A DNA stretch of 64,000 nt. Source: Halobacillus mangrovi (GTDB lineage Bacteria; Bacillota; Bacilli; Bacillales; Halobacillaceae). Below the pieces are notes generated by a model, which was not told the origin of the DNA, did no database searches, and saw only the letters and a program-made list of their open reading frames with translations. Positions 54,746-63,743 of the stretch are shown here, one piece after another (position 1 is the stretch's first letter; each line of letters opens with the position of its first letter). Position numbers and translations under genes: made by a program. The stretch covers positions 3,760,501-3,824,500 of the forward strand of contig NZ_CP020772.1 in the NCBI RefSeq assembly GCF_002097535.1. The letters are read 5' to 3'.

Positions 54746-55600
54746 ATGGAAAATAAAGACTGTCAACTACTTCGGACCCTTAACAAAACAAGAAATATAA
54801 CGAAAGCCGCAGAAGCACTATATATTTCTCAACCTGCTTTAACTTACCGGATTAAACAAATAGAAAAGGAATTTAATACAACCATTATCACTCGAGGAAA
54901 AAGAGGCATAGAATTTACATCCCAGGGAGAATATTTAGTAAATTACGCCGAAGATTTAATTCATTTACATAGAGAAACGAAAGAAAACATAGAAAATATG
55001 AATGAGCAAATTAGTGGAACACTTCGTTTAGGAGTAAGTACGATATATGCAAGATATAAATTGCCGCATATCCTAAAAATGTTCCATGAAAGGTACCCGC
55101 AGATTGAAATCAATGTTCGAACTGGTTGGAGTAGAGAAATCTATGAAATGCTACGTAAAGGAGAAGTTCATATTGGAATTATCAGGGGTTCTTACCATTG
55201 GAAGGATCAAAAGCACTTGTTAAATGAAGAGGCTATTTGGTTAGTTTCTTTGAAAAAAATTGAGCTAGATGATTTACCTGCTTTACCGCAAATTAGTTAT
55301 GAGACGGATCATACCTTAAAATCTTTACTGCAATCCTGGTGGAATGAAAATTATGATACCCCTCCTTTTACTACAATGGAAGTGGACCGTATGGAAACAT
55401 GCAAAGAGATGGTTTTACACGGTCTAGGATACGGATTATTTCCAGGGATTTGCTTACAGGATGTAGACCCAGAATTCATGAGTCAATTATACATCGATCA
55501 CAAACCGATTACTCGTTCAACCTGGATGTCGTATAACCAATCTCATATGGAACTTTCTGTTGTGGAAGCTTTTGTTGATTTTCTTCTTGAAAAACATTAA
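54746..55600 (+). CDS. LysR-family regulator of the tct operon
   Basis: 284 residues. N-terminal winged helix-turn-helix (LLRTLNKTRNITKAAEALYISQPALTYRIKQIEKE), then the effector domain (LRLGVSTIYARYKLPHILKMFHERYPQIEINV). ATG at 54746, seven bases after GGAGG. Divergent from the prpF-like/tct operon with 190 bases between the coding starts, so it is the likely activator, with the carboxylate substrate as coinducer. Confidence 0.93.
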   Translation: MENKDCQLLRTLNKTRNITKAAEALYISQPALTYRIKQIEKEFNTTIITRGKRGIEFTSQGEYLVNYAEDLIHLHRETKENIENMNEQISGTLRLGVSTIYARYKLPHILKMFHERYPQIEINVRTGWSREIYEMLRKGEVHIGIIRGSYHWKDQKHLLNEEAIWLVSLKKIELDDLPALPQISYETDHTLKSLLQSWWNENYDTPPFTTMEVDRMETCKEMVLHGLGYGLFPGICLQDVDPEFMSQLYIDHKPITRSTWMSYNQSHMELSVVEAFVDFLLEKH

Positions 55601-55753
55601 GAATCTGAAGATTTAATTAAAAGTTTGGGGGAGGGAGTTTTCCCCAGATTAACGATATCGATTGAAAAAAATTTGCACACTCTTAAAGCATTATACTTCA
55701 TATTGATTCTCATTTTCTTTATCGTTCTTCCACTTGTAATACCTCTTGTCAAT
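55601..55753. other. Region after lysR
   Basis: A weak hairpin GGGGGAGGGAGTTTTCCCC near 55627 may end lysR transcription. No gene. Confidence 0.35.
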
Positions 55754-56022
55754 TCAAACGTTAGGTCTCAAAAATCCTTGCATTAACCAGATAGCAAAGA
55801 TGCTTAACAACAATTTACCGGAAAGCTTCTAATCTATGTATGCCATACCGAATGTCAAAACTACCCCCAAATACATAACAATGACTAAAGCATATAGCTT
55901 CACTCGTGAATGGGGTTTAAATCTGCTTTCTTTGTATATAACAAATCAATAATTGCTTTTAAGATTAATGGGATAATATAATACTCCTGCTCCAATGATT
56001 GTGGCATATAAACCTGCAATTA
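55754..56022 (-). pseudogene. Membrane-protein remnant
   Basis: Minus strand reads AGLYATIIGAGVLYYPINLKSNY-stop, then KLYALVIVMYLGVVLTFGMAYID-stop-KLSGKLLLSIFAIWLMQGFLRPN-stop. Hydrophobic segments separated by stops show a former polytopic membrane protein. Family not recognised. Confidence 0.5.
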
Positions 56023-56306
56023 ATTAAAACGATTACAATGTACATTATTGATCTTCTTTGTTTTATAACGTTTACCAAAGTATCTGATTAACCTATTTTC
56101 TTATGGGTTATTCTTTAGGTAGTTTAGGTAGCCACGATAGGTCGCTACAAGTTAATTAGTCTCACTTTTGTTTGCTATACAAGGGAACAAAGATAGAGCA
56201 ACAAATAAAAAATTGCAATATTCTCCATTGTCTGTAAATCAATATTTAATTGCTTCTTGAACAGTGCTGTTATATTAATACTTTCAATTTTCGGCTCTAA
56301 TTACTA

Positions 56307-56370
56307 AATATCTCGAAACTGAGTCTTCAACTAACCTGCCCTATACTTGTAAACTCAGTTTTGAGATTAA
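56307..56370. repeat. Inverted pair of repeat family 2 forming a long hairpin
   Basis: Reverse copy TATCTCGAAACTGAGTCTTC and forward copy AAACTCAGTTTTGAGATTAA face each other across CTAACCTGCCC, giving about 20 paired bases. No T run follows on either side, so it is not an ordinary terminator; it resembles a minimal MITE or an insertion footprint. Confidence 0.55.
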
Positions 56371-56440
56371 TTGTCTTGAATCACCATTATTTCAAAAAAT
56401 CAACCCTTTCCCGCTTGCATTTTTACAATTTAAGAATAAA

Positions 56441-56718
56441 AGAAAAGCCTCCCAAAAGTTTATGAACTCTTGAGAGACCTCTATATTTTATAAACAATTT
56501 TAAAAACCAGTCATAATCCAGTCAAATTGTTCTTAAACCCTATGATGAAGGGGTTTTGGGGGCTATCACATCATGCCGCCCATACCTTTGTTAGTATAAA
56601 TAAGTACAAATAAAGTTTTAAACCCCTATATTATCAGCGCTTCTAATAAAAAATTCTACCTCCTAATTAAATAAAACTTCATAGTTTGTGCACGGTTTCC
56701 AGTCTAAATCCAGTCAAA
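56441..56718 (-). ncRNA. Dispersed small-RNA-like element, copy E
   Basis: Core GGGCGGCATGATGTGATAG then CCCCC (56558-56583), hairpin, two TGACTGG boxes 11 bases apart, and terminator stem around 56447-56478. Upstream on the minus strand the TGACTGGATTTAGACTGG pair is followed 17 bases later by TATGAA, a promoter-like layout. Confidence 0.6.
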
Positions 56719-57281
56719 AACAGCTACAGCTTAGCATCCCAGGAACTGACCTTTTTAAAGGGACCATATTTGGAGAAGGAATGGTTACATATTTTCCAGC
56801 AATGTCCTTGTTTGGACTTGTTTGGACATGGGAAGAAGTGCGAGATGCAAGAAATAAGCTTTGAGATTTCATTGTGATGGGTACGTACAATATATTTAAG
56901 CCATAGCTATTTTTGGTGTGTTAAATTTTTAATCGCATACACTCTTTCCCGGAAATTAACCAAATATACGTATTACGAAGATTGTTTTTAAAGGTAAAAC
57001 CTTGAATCTTTTAGTCTAAACAATACTTACTTCAGAAAAGGAATCAAAATATTCCTAAGTAACATTTAACCTCCCAATTTAAATCTTTTAAAAACTTGAT
57101 TAGATTTGAATTACTATTAAGCTGAGCTTTTCCCGAACTTTTGAACCTTTGAAGGGACGTCTTCATGTAACCATAGAGTTTTGCCTAGGGTAGGGATTTG
57201 GCATCAACCAATGAGGTATAAACGCTCCCCATTTATGGACAAGATGTAGAAGAGTCAGACTACTGGTTAGGGGAGTTAATC
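56719..57281. other. Gene-free stretch upstream of gerA
   Basis: About 560 bases with no supported gene. A/T-rich; GAACTTTTGAACCTTTGAAGG near 57140 is a short internal repeat. The forespore (sigma-G type) promoter expected for a ger operon could not be identified with confidence. Confidence 0.4.
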
Positions 57282-58850
57282 ATGAGTTTTAACTGGAATC
57301 CATTTCATAAGAAGAATCAGGAGAATAAAGCAAGTGAACCACAAAAAGCATCCCCCATCTCTGAAGACATTTCTAAAAACATAAAAAAACTAGTTGAAGA
57401 GTTTGGTGATAGTTCTGAAATAGTCATAAGAGAATTGAACACGGGGAGGAACAAAGAAATCCGGATCGTTTCGATTTTTATGGATGGGCTTGTTGACCAA
57501 ACATTGGTGAACGAATTCATTATGGAATCTTTAATGTTCAATAATTGTGAACTTGATAAATATACACCTAAAGAGGCCGTCTTTAACGACCTAAGAATGA
57601 ATGCTTTAACATTATCTAACGTGAAGATCGTTAACGATTGGGATCATCTGGTCCTATCTGTCCTTTCAGGAAATACTCTGATTATGATGGATGGATGGAA
57701 CGAGGTCATCAGCGGGGAAACTCAAGGGTGGGAAGAGCGTTCGATTCAAGAACCGACTTCCCAAACGGTTATCAGAGGACCTAAGGATTCATTTACTGAG
57801 TCTTTGAAAGTAAACGTAACGTTGATTAGAAAGAGAATTAAAAATGCCAATTTAAGACTTGAAACCTTCCAAATAGGAACAGTATCGAGAACAAATATTG
57901 GGGTTATGTATATCAAGGGCATAGCTAAAGATGATTTAACACAAGAAGTTAAAACTAGATTAGAGAAAATAGAGACAGGTTCTATTATTGAATCAGGAAA
58001 TATAGAAGAGTTTATTCAGGATCAGACAGCGACCCCTTTTCCGCAGTTAATGAATACAGAACGTCCGGATGCGGCAGTAGGAAACCTGCTTGACGGGAGA
58101 GTGGTTATTTTAATTGACGGAACACCATTTGTACTCATTGCTCCTGCGACGTTTTTTCAGTTTTTTCAATCGCCGGAGGATTACTACCAAAGAGCAGATA
58201 TGGCTACTCTTTTACGGTTATTAAGATTTTTTGTATTCTTTATTTCATTGTTTGCCCCTTCGATTTATATTGCGTTGACGACCTTTCATCAAGAAATGCT
58301 TCCTTTTCCTTTACTTATTAATCTTGCTGCCCAACGGGAAGGGGTGCCTTTTCCAGCGTTCTTTGAAGCTTTAATTATGGAAGTCACCTTTGAAATATTA
58401 CGAGAAGCAGGGGTGCGCATGCCGAGAGCTGTTGGGCAAGCAGTTTCCATTGTTGGCGCCATTGTTATTGGAGAAGCCGCTGTCCAAGCAGGGATCATTT
58501 CCCCCGCGATGGTTATTGTGGTAGGGATTACAGCTATTTCAAGCTTTGCGGTTCCATCATTTAATATTGGTATACCAGCGCGAATTCTTCGTTTTATACT
58601 AATGATTTCAGCAGCTACGGCAGGTTTTTATGGAATGACCTTGCTTGTCCTCATGATTGTAGGTCATATGAATAGTTTACGCTCTTTTGGAAGGCCTTAT
58701 TTAGAACCATTATCTCCTTTCAATCTTACGGCTCAGGCAGATACATTCATAAGGCTGCCGCAAAGGCTAAAACAAAAGGTTACATTAAAAAAAGATAATT
58801 CTGTAAAATCGGCCAACCAATTGAACAAAGATGGTGACTCCAATGGCTAG
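57282..58850 (+). CDS. Spore germination receptor subunit A (GerA family)
   Basis: 522 residues. A hydrophilic N-terminal domain (about 1-255) and a membrane domain with about five segments (about 300-490) are typical, with family motifs FIMESLMFNN, IRGPKDSFTESL, NIGVMYIKGIA and TERPDAAVGNLLDGRVVILIDGTPFVLIAPATFF. Acts in the inner spore membrane as part of a germinant receptor. First gene of a gerA-gerC-gerB operon; the gerC start lies inside its end. GGGGAG precedes the ATG. Germinant specificity cannot be told. Confidence 0.96.
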   Translation: MSFNWNPFHKKNQENKASEPQKASPISEDISKNIKKLVEEFGDSSEIVIRELNTGRNKEIRIVSIFMDGLVDQTLVNEFIMESLMFNNCELDKYTPKEAVFNDLRMNALTLSNVKIVNDWDHLVLSVLSGNTLIMMDGWNEVISGETQGWEERSIQEPTSQTVIRGPKDSFTESLKVNVTLIRKRIKNANLRLETFQIGTVSRTNIGVMYIKGIAKDDLTQEVKTRLEKIETGSIIESGNIEEFIQDQTATPFPQLMNTERPDAAVGNLLDGRVVILIDGTPFVLIAPATFFQFFQSPEDYYQRADMATLLRLLRFFVFFISLFAPSIYIALTTFHQEMLPFPLLINLAAQREGVPFPAFFEALIMEVTFEILREAGVRMPRAVGQAVSIVGAIVIGEAAVQAGIISPAMVIVVGITAISSFAVPSFNIGIPARILRFILMISAATAGFYGMTLLVLMIVGHMNSLRSFGRPYLEPLSPFNLTAQADTFIRLPQRLKQKVTLKKDNSVKSANQLNKDGDSNG

Positions 58851-60051
58851 TAGACGGTTAGTGACTATCATCATGTTAATTGTAGTTACATCTCTTCTTA
58901 CAGGATGCTGGAATAGTAGGGAAATGGATGGTTTCTCAATTGTCACGGCGTTAGGCATAGATAAGGTTGAAGAAGAGGGAAGATATGAAGTGACCATTGA
59001 ACTTGTAAATCCGGCAGAGGTCGTTGGTGGAGAGCAATCTACTCCTGGCCGGGCTTCTACCACGACGATTTATTCAGCTAAAGGAGACACGTTAATATCA
59101 GCCATAAGGAGGGTCTCTGAGCAAACTCCAAGGAAAATCTATTTTCCTTATACCCAAACGGTGGTATTCGGTGAAGGATTAGCGAGAAGTGGAATTGAGG
59201 TCATCTTTGATTTATTGGAAAGAAATCAGGAGTTTAGGTCAACTCCTAGGGTCCTTATCGCAAAAGACAATACCGCCAAAAATATATTAAGTATCCTTTC
59301 TCCATTAGAAAAAATCCCTGGGCAAAAGCTTGTGAAGACAAGTGAAGTATCAGGACAGACATTAGGGGAAACGCTCCAAGTAAAAATTATGGAATTCGTA
59401 AAAAAACTGACAAGTGATGGGATTGAGCCGCTTGCAAGCGGGGTTAGTATTTTAGGGCAATCAAAAGACGGGGAAAGTACGGCAAATATTGAACAAACCA
59501 CACCAAATTCCCTAATTAAGTCTGAGGGATTAGCGATTTTTAAAAAAGGGAAGCTGATTCGCTGGGTAGACAGGGAGAAAGCGCGCGGCATGCTATGGAT
59601 CATTAATAAAATTGATAGCACAATCGTTAACTTAAGTTGTGATGAAAAACCTAATGCTATTTCATTTAATGTGACAGATACTCGTACTTCTCTTCGAGCC
59701 ACTGAAACAAACGGGATACCAACCATTGATATTCACGTGAAGCAAGAAGGAGAAATGGAGGAAGTTCTTTGTGAGATAGATCTAACGAACCGTGATACAA
59801 TCTCGAAAATTGAAAAACAAATCGAAGAAAAAACCAAAGTAGAGATTGAACAGGCCATTCAAATAGCTAAAGAAGAGAATAGTGATGTTTTTGGCTTTGG
59901 TGAGGCCATAAATCGCGAAAATCCAAAGATCTGGAGAGAGAAAATTAAAAAAGATTATGAGGAGATCTTTCCCGAATTGAAAGTCAATATTAAAGTAGAT
60001 TCTTATGTAATAGAAACAGGAATGAGGAAAGAATCCTACATTAAGGAATAG
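58843..60051 (+). CDS. Spore germination receptor subunit C (Ger(x)C lipoprotein)
   Basis: 402-residue lipoprotein with signal LVTIIMLIVVTSLLTGC and the family opening CWNSREMDGFSIVTALGIDK. The rest fits the three-domain Ger(x)C fold, with RTNREL-like positions near the end (GFGEAINRENPKIWREKIKKDYEEIFPELKV). ATG at 58843 after GGTGA, overlapping the end of gerA by 8 bases; an ATG 12 bases upstream is possible. Sits on the outer face of the inner spore membrane. Confidence 0.95.
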   Translation: MASRRLVTIIMLIVVTSLLTGCWNSREMDGFSIVTALGIDKVEEEGRYEVTIELVNPAEVVGGEQSTPGRASTTTIYSAKGDTLISAIRRVSEQTPRKIYFPYTQTVVFGEGLARSGIEVIFDLLERNQEFRSTPRVLIAKDNTAKNILSILSPLEKIPGQKLVKTSEVSGQTLGETLQVKIMEFVKKLTSDGIEPLASGVSILGQSKDGESTANIEQTTPNSLIKSEGLAIFKKGKLIRWVDREKARGMLWIINKIDSTIVNLSCDEKPNAISFNVTDTRTSLRATETNGIPTIDIHVKQEGEMEEVLCEIDLTNRDTISKIEKQIEEKTKVEIEQAIQIAKEENSDVFGFGEAINRENPKIWREKIKKDYEEIFPELKVNIKVDSYVIETGMRKESYIKE

Positions 60052-60099
60052 AAAGGTCAACTGAGATCGAGAGTACTTGAAGAATGAGAGGTGAGGATA

Positions 60100-61227
60100 A
60101 TGGTAAAGGAAAAAATAAGTTTGTTACAATTCTTTGTATTGATTAATTTATTTGTTTTTGGAACAAATTTGGTTGTTGGAAGTGGCTTAGATGCAAAAAA
60201 AGATGCCTGGATTGCCATTTTTATAGGTATTTTCGGAGGGGTCTTGCTATTCCTGATTTACTATTATCTCTACACCCGCTATCCCGATCTATCTTTAATT
60301 GGTTACTCCCAGAAGTTATTAGGAAATTATATTGGTGGGTTCATAGGGTTACTCTACATCCCTTTCTTGATTTATGGAGCATCTAGGGATTTGCGTGATG
60401 TAGGAGGGCTCCTTGGTGCTTCCGTTTTAGATCAAACCCCTATCTTGTTTATTAGTGGGTTAATGATCTTTTCGATAGCCTATATTCTCTATAAGGGAAT
60501 GGAGGTACTTGCCAGAACGGCTGAAGTTTTTTGGGGCGGAGTGATAATTTTAGGTTTTTTTGGTACATTATTTTTTTATTTGTCTGGATTGGTAGATATA
60601 AAGCAAGTTTTACCTGTATTCGAGTTTGGATGGAAGCCTATCATTAAGACTGTTTACACCAACACCATAATGTTTCCCTTTGGTGAAATGGTAGCTTTCA
60701 CTTTCCTGCTTCCTTATATCAAAAATAGGAAAAATATTTTAAAAACGGGGGTTGCAGGCATTTTGTTAAGCGGTATCCTGATTAGCTATTCTACTTTTAT
60801 AAATTTAGCTGTCCTAGGAGTGGATGTCGTGACTCGGTCACAATTTCCTTTGTTGAGTGCGATTCAAGGAGTAGAAATCTTGGACTTTATTGAACATCTA
60901 GATGTAATGGCGGTCCTAGTATTAATCATTGGTGCATTTTTTAAAATCGCTGTGTTTTATTATGCCGCTATTGTCGCAATGTCAGACTTATTCAAAGTAG
61001 ATAAAAAAGAAAAGCTGATTATACCGACAGCAATTGTCATTTTATACACATCCATAATTATTGCAGATAATTTTCCAGCTCATTTAGATGAAGGGACGTT
61101 TGCTCTAAAAACCATTTTTCCACTCTTTGCTGTCGGTTTCCCTATTCTTTATTGTCTCATTGCTTTCATTAAAGAAAAAGTTAGTAAGCACAAACAAGGG
61201 AGAACTAGTGAAAATAACAGCATATAA
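60100..61227 (+). CDS. Spore germination receptor subunit B (GerB permease)
   Basis: 375 residues, ten membrane segments, APC-superfamily fold. It begins KEKISLLQFFVLINLFVFGTNLVVG and shows the family's proline/glycine-rich first helices and IEHLDVMAVLVLIIGAFFKIAVFYY near 270. This subunit binds the germinant nutrient. ATG at 60100 after GAGGTGAGG. The gene order A-C-B differs from the A-B-C order of B. subtilis gerA but is found in other Ger operons. Confidence 0.95.
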   Translation: MVKEKISLLQFFVLINLFVFGTNLVVGSGLDAKKDAWIAIFIGIFGGVLLFLIYYYLYTRYPDLSLIGYSQKLLGNYIGGFIGLLYIPFLIYGASRDLRDVGGLLGASVLDQTPILFISGLMIFSIAYILYKGMEVLARTAEVFWGGVIILGFFGTLFFYLSGLVDIKQVLPVFEFGWKPIIKTVYTNTIMFPFGEMVAFTFLLPYIKNRKNILKTGVAGILLSGILISYSTFINLAVLGVDVVTRSQFPLLSAIQGVEILDFIEHLDVMAVLVLIIGAFFKIAVFYYAAIVAMSDLFKVDKKEKLIIPTAIVILYTSIIIADNFPAHLDEGTFALKTIFPLFAVGFPILYCLIAFIKEKVSKHKQGRTSENNSI

Positions 61228-61559
61228 ACAGGGTTATAAAGTTGGAGAATCACATTCTTGACCGTTATGCCTTGTAAATAATCCATAATATAGGCTGTAA
61301 TGGTAACTAAGACGAGGTTTAATATGAAGATAAACCATATTTTAATTGTTATTCACTCCTATGAATGAGACTAGTTCATTTATTTATACTTCCAATAAAC
61401 ATAAAGTATATACGTTGAAAAACTTTTGTTTGAACGCTTACTCAATAAATATCTATACTATACCTCCTTGTTATTTTTTCATCTAGCTAATTAGAAACTT
61501 TTAAAGGGAATAAATGAACTTTATAATAACAAAGAACATCTTTGTTCCATTACTACTTT
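61228..61559. other. Region after gerB
   Basis: No gene supported. A hydrophobic minus-strand frame (KIWFIFILNLVLVTITAYIMDYL...) overlapping the end of gerB follows AGGAG at a proper distance but has no ATG, GTG or TTG start, so it was not called. Confidence 0.4.
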
Positions 61560-61711
61560 AATAATAAAAGCCTCCCATCTGTTCAATGAACTTGTGAGAG
61601 GCTATTAAAATTTCATCTCTATTTTAAAAAAAACCAGTCAATATCAACTTGAAAATCGTTTAAATTTTTGGCATGAAAGTGTTTTGGGCGTTATCACATC
61701 ATGCCGCCCCT
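61560..61711 (-). ncRNA. Dispersed small-RNA-like element, copy F (3' half)
   Basis: Core GGGCGGCATGATGTGATAAC then GCCC (61686-61710), one TGACTGG box, and terminator stem AAAGCCTCCCA / TGTGAGAGGCT (61567-61602). The inner hairpin is degraded and the TGACTGG-containing 5' end seen in copies A-E was not found, so this copy may be truncated. Confidence 0.5.
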
Positions 61712-61827
61712 TCCCTGTTTACTTATATACTTAAATATAAGAATTAATGGTACCTATGTTACCGGTGTTTTAAACTATAATGGTAGTTTTTTATGATTTT
61801 TGCAGCACTTAGCATTGGGTTTCTACC

Positions 61828-61986
61828 CTATTGATTCTGAAATGATTCCTGTTCCCTAATAAGCTGACGGACTCCTTCAATTAACAAAGCAAAGAGAGCA
61901 ATGATTAACAATGAAGGAACTTTGTTTCTAGTTAATAAAGCTAGAAATACGACCCCAGATACAATCTATCATGCTACTACTTGCAT
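61828..61986 (-). pseudogene. Small membrane-protein remnant
   Basis: MQVVA-stop-stop-IVSGVVFLALLTRNKVPSLLIIALFALLIEGVRQ, then LIREQESFQNQ-stop: two in-frame stops early in a frame that otherwise reads as a small two-segment membrane protein. Family unknown. Confidence 0.45.
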
Positions 61987-62027
61987 CAAAATGAAAGGAT
62001 AATGGATTATATTAAACTTTATATAAA

Positions 62028-62042
62028 TTGTAAGCGTTTAAA
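62028..62042 (+). promoter_or_regulatory. Possible cre site upstream of gapN
   Basis: TTGTAAGCGTTTAAA matches the CcpA consensus except at one 3' position and lies about 75 bases upstream of the gapN ribosome site. Confidence 0.35.
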
Positions 62043-62134
62043 TAGATAATGTTACCGCTTTTATAAAACTTGCAGGCCTCTTAATTATACTTAATAATCA
62101 GAATAATCAAATATATCAGGAGGATTGATTAGTT

Positions 62135-63526
62135 ATCAGCATTGCAATCAAAAATGAAAAGAAGGTCTATTCAGTTTCTGGAAACGAAGTTCTTGGCTCT
62201 CTTCCCTTGATGTCCCAAGAGGAAGTAGACGATAAAATAAATCAGGCAAGTGAAGCCCAAGAGAGTTGGTCCGCAACAGAGGTATATAAACGGGCAGATA
62301 TTTTGCACGAATGGGCAGATCGATTAGTTGAAAAACAAGATCAAATCGGAGAGGTAATTTCTAAAGAAGTAGGAAAAAACCTGGCTTCCGCTATCAAAGA
62401 AGTGGTACGGACAGCAGATCTAATCCGTTACACCGCTGAGGAAGGTTGCCGCATCCACGGTGAAATGTTGAAAGGGGATTCTTCCAGAGGCGGATCATCA
62501 AGCAAAATGGCTATGGTGGAGCAAGAGCCACTCGGTGTGGTCCTCGCAATATCTCCATTCAACTACCCAGTTAACTTAGCAGCTTCCAAAATTGCTCCCG
62601 CACTCATCTCCGGAAACGCCGTTGTTTTCAAACCAGCTTCACAAGGGGCATTGAGCGGTCAGCTGATGATCGAATCTTTGCTAGAAACAAATCTGCCTTC
62701 TGATATCATTCAATTTATCTCCGGAAAAGGTTCAGAGATTGGTGATTTTCTCGTTACCCACCCGAGCATTGATATGATTACATTTACGGGGAGCACAGAA
62801 ACAGGACAAGCCATATCCCAAAAGGCAAAAATGATTCCTGTGGTATTAGAACTCGGTGGTAAGGATCCAGCGATCGTCCTGGAGGATGCTGACCTTGATC
62901 TAGCAGCTGAACACATCGTAAGTGGTGCTTACTCTTATTCAGGCCAACGTTGTACGGCAATTAAGCGTGTTCTAGTAGCTGACACTATTGCTAATGATTT
63001 AAGAGAGAAAATTAAGCAGAAGGTTGAAGCTCTCTCGGTCGGAACCCCTGAAGATAATGCGACCGTGACTCCCTTGATCAATAACGATGCCGCTGACTTT
63101 GTGCAACATTTGATCGATGATGCCTTAAACATGGGGGCAGAGCTCATTACTGGCAATAGGCGTGAAGATAATTTGGTTTATCCAACATTATTAGATCATG
63201 TAAATTCAGATATGGATGTGGCATGGGAGGAGCCTTTTGGGCCAGTCCTACCGATCATTCGTATTAACGAAGAGGAAGAATTCGTATCGCTTTCCAACGA
63301 ATCAGAATACGGGCTGCAAGCAAGTATTTTTACAAAAGATGTTCAGAAGGCCAGGGAAATCGCCACAAAATTGGACGTAGGTTCCGTGCAAATGAACGCA
63401 AAAACGGAACGTGGGCCTGATCATTTCCCATTCATCGGAGCTAAAAAATCCGGACTCGGATCTCAAGGAATACGCCGCAGTATTGAATCAATGACACGCG
63501 ACAAATTATTCATTTTGAATCTATAA
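62135..63526 (+). CDS. gapN: NADP-dependent non-phosphorylating glyceraldehyde-3-phosphate dehydrogenase
   Basis: Aldehyde dehydrogenase oxidising glyceraldehyde-3-phosphate directly to 3-phosphoglycerate and giving NADPH. GapN-specific motifs are present: SGQRCTAIKRVLV with the catalytic Cys, LELGGKDPAIVLEDADLDLA with the Glu, and ERGPDHFPFIGAKKSGLGSQGI near the end. Start is a problem: the homologous N-terminus (AIKNEKKVYSVSGNEVLGSLP) is encoded upstream of the first ATG (62207), and a perfect AGGAGG lies at 62118-62123, yet only ATC, ATT or GTT codons fit in frame before a TGA. I mark ATC 62135 as the likely N-terminus, either through a rare start codon or because of a frameshift at the start. 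About 464 residues. Confidence 0.85.
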   Translation: MSIAIKNEKKVYSVSGNEVLGSLPLMSQEEVDDKINQASEAQESWSATEVYKRADILHEWADRLVEKQDQIGEVISKEVGKNLASAIKEVVRTADLIRYTAEEGCRIHGEMLKGDSSRGGSSSKMAMVEQEPLGVVLAISPFNYPVNLAASKIAPALISGNAVVFKPASQGALSGQLMIESLLETNLPSDIIQFISGKGSEIGDFLVTHPSIDMITFTGSTETGQAISQKAKMIPVVLELGGKDPAIVLEDADLDLAAEHIVSGAYSYSGQRCTAIKRVLVADTIANDLREKIKQKVEALSVGTPEDNATVTPLINNDAADFVQHLIDDALNMGAELITGNRREDNLVYPTLLDHVNSDMDVAWEEPFGPVLPIIRINEEEEFVSLSNESEYGLQASIFTKDVQKAREIATKLDVGSVQMNAKTERGPDHFPFIGAKKSGLGSQGIRRSIESMTRDKLFILNL

Positions 63527-63540
63527 TATTTACGCTCAAT

Positions 63541-63582
63541 GGTTCCTGATAAGTATATCAATGCTTAGCAGGGACCTTTTTA
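63541..63582 (+). terminator. Terminator of gapN
   Basis: Stem GGTTCCTG / CAGGGACC followed by TTTTTAATT, 15 bases past the stop. Confidence 0.8.
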
Positions 63583-63743
63583 ATTATATTAGATTAGTAA
63601 TTTTTCATTTCGGTGCCTGAGTTCCGACAACTCAAGACTACTTTATTTACAATCCAAATGCCGTGATAGTATTTAGTAATTCTACTTGATTTATTTCTCA
63701 CCTTCAACAGTTAGTTATAAATAAGAAGACTGGCCATATTAAA

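Noticed and set aside
56686..56877. 63-codon plus-strand frame near element E
   Set aside because: Begins inside the repeat, no ribosome site, low-quality sequence.
61150..61365. Hydrophobic minus-strand frame overlapping the end of gerB
   Set aside because: It follows AGGAG but has no ATG, GTG or TTG start, and half of it is the shadow of gerB.
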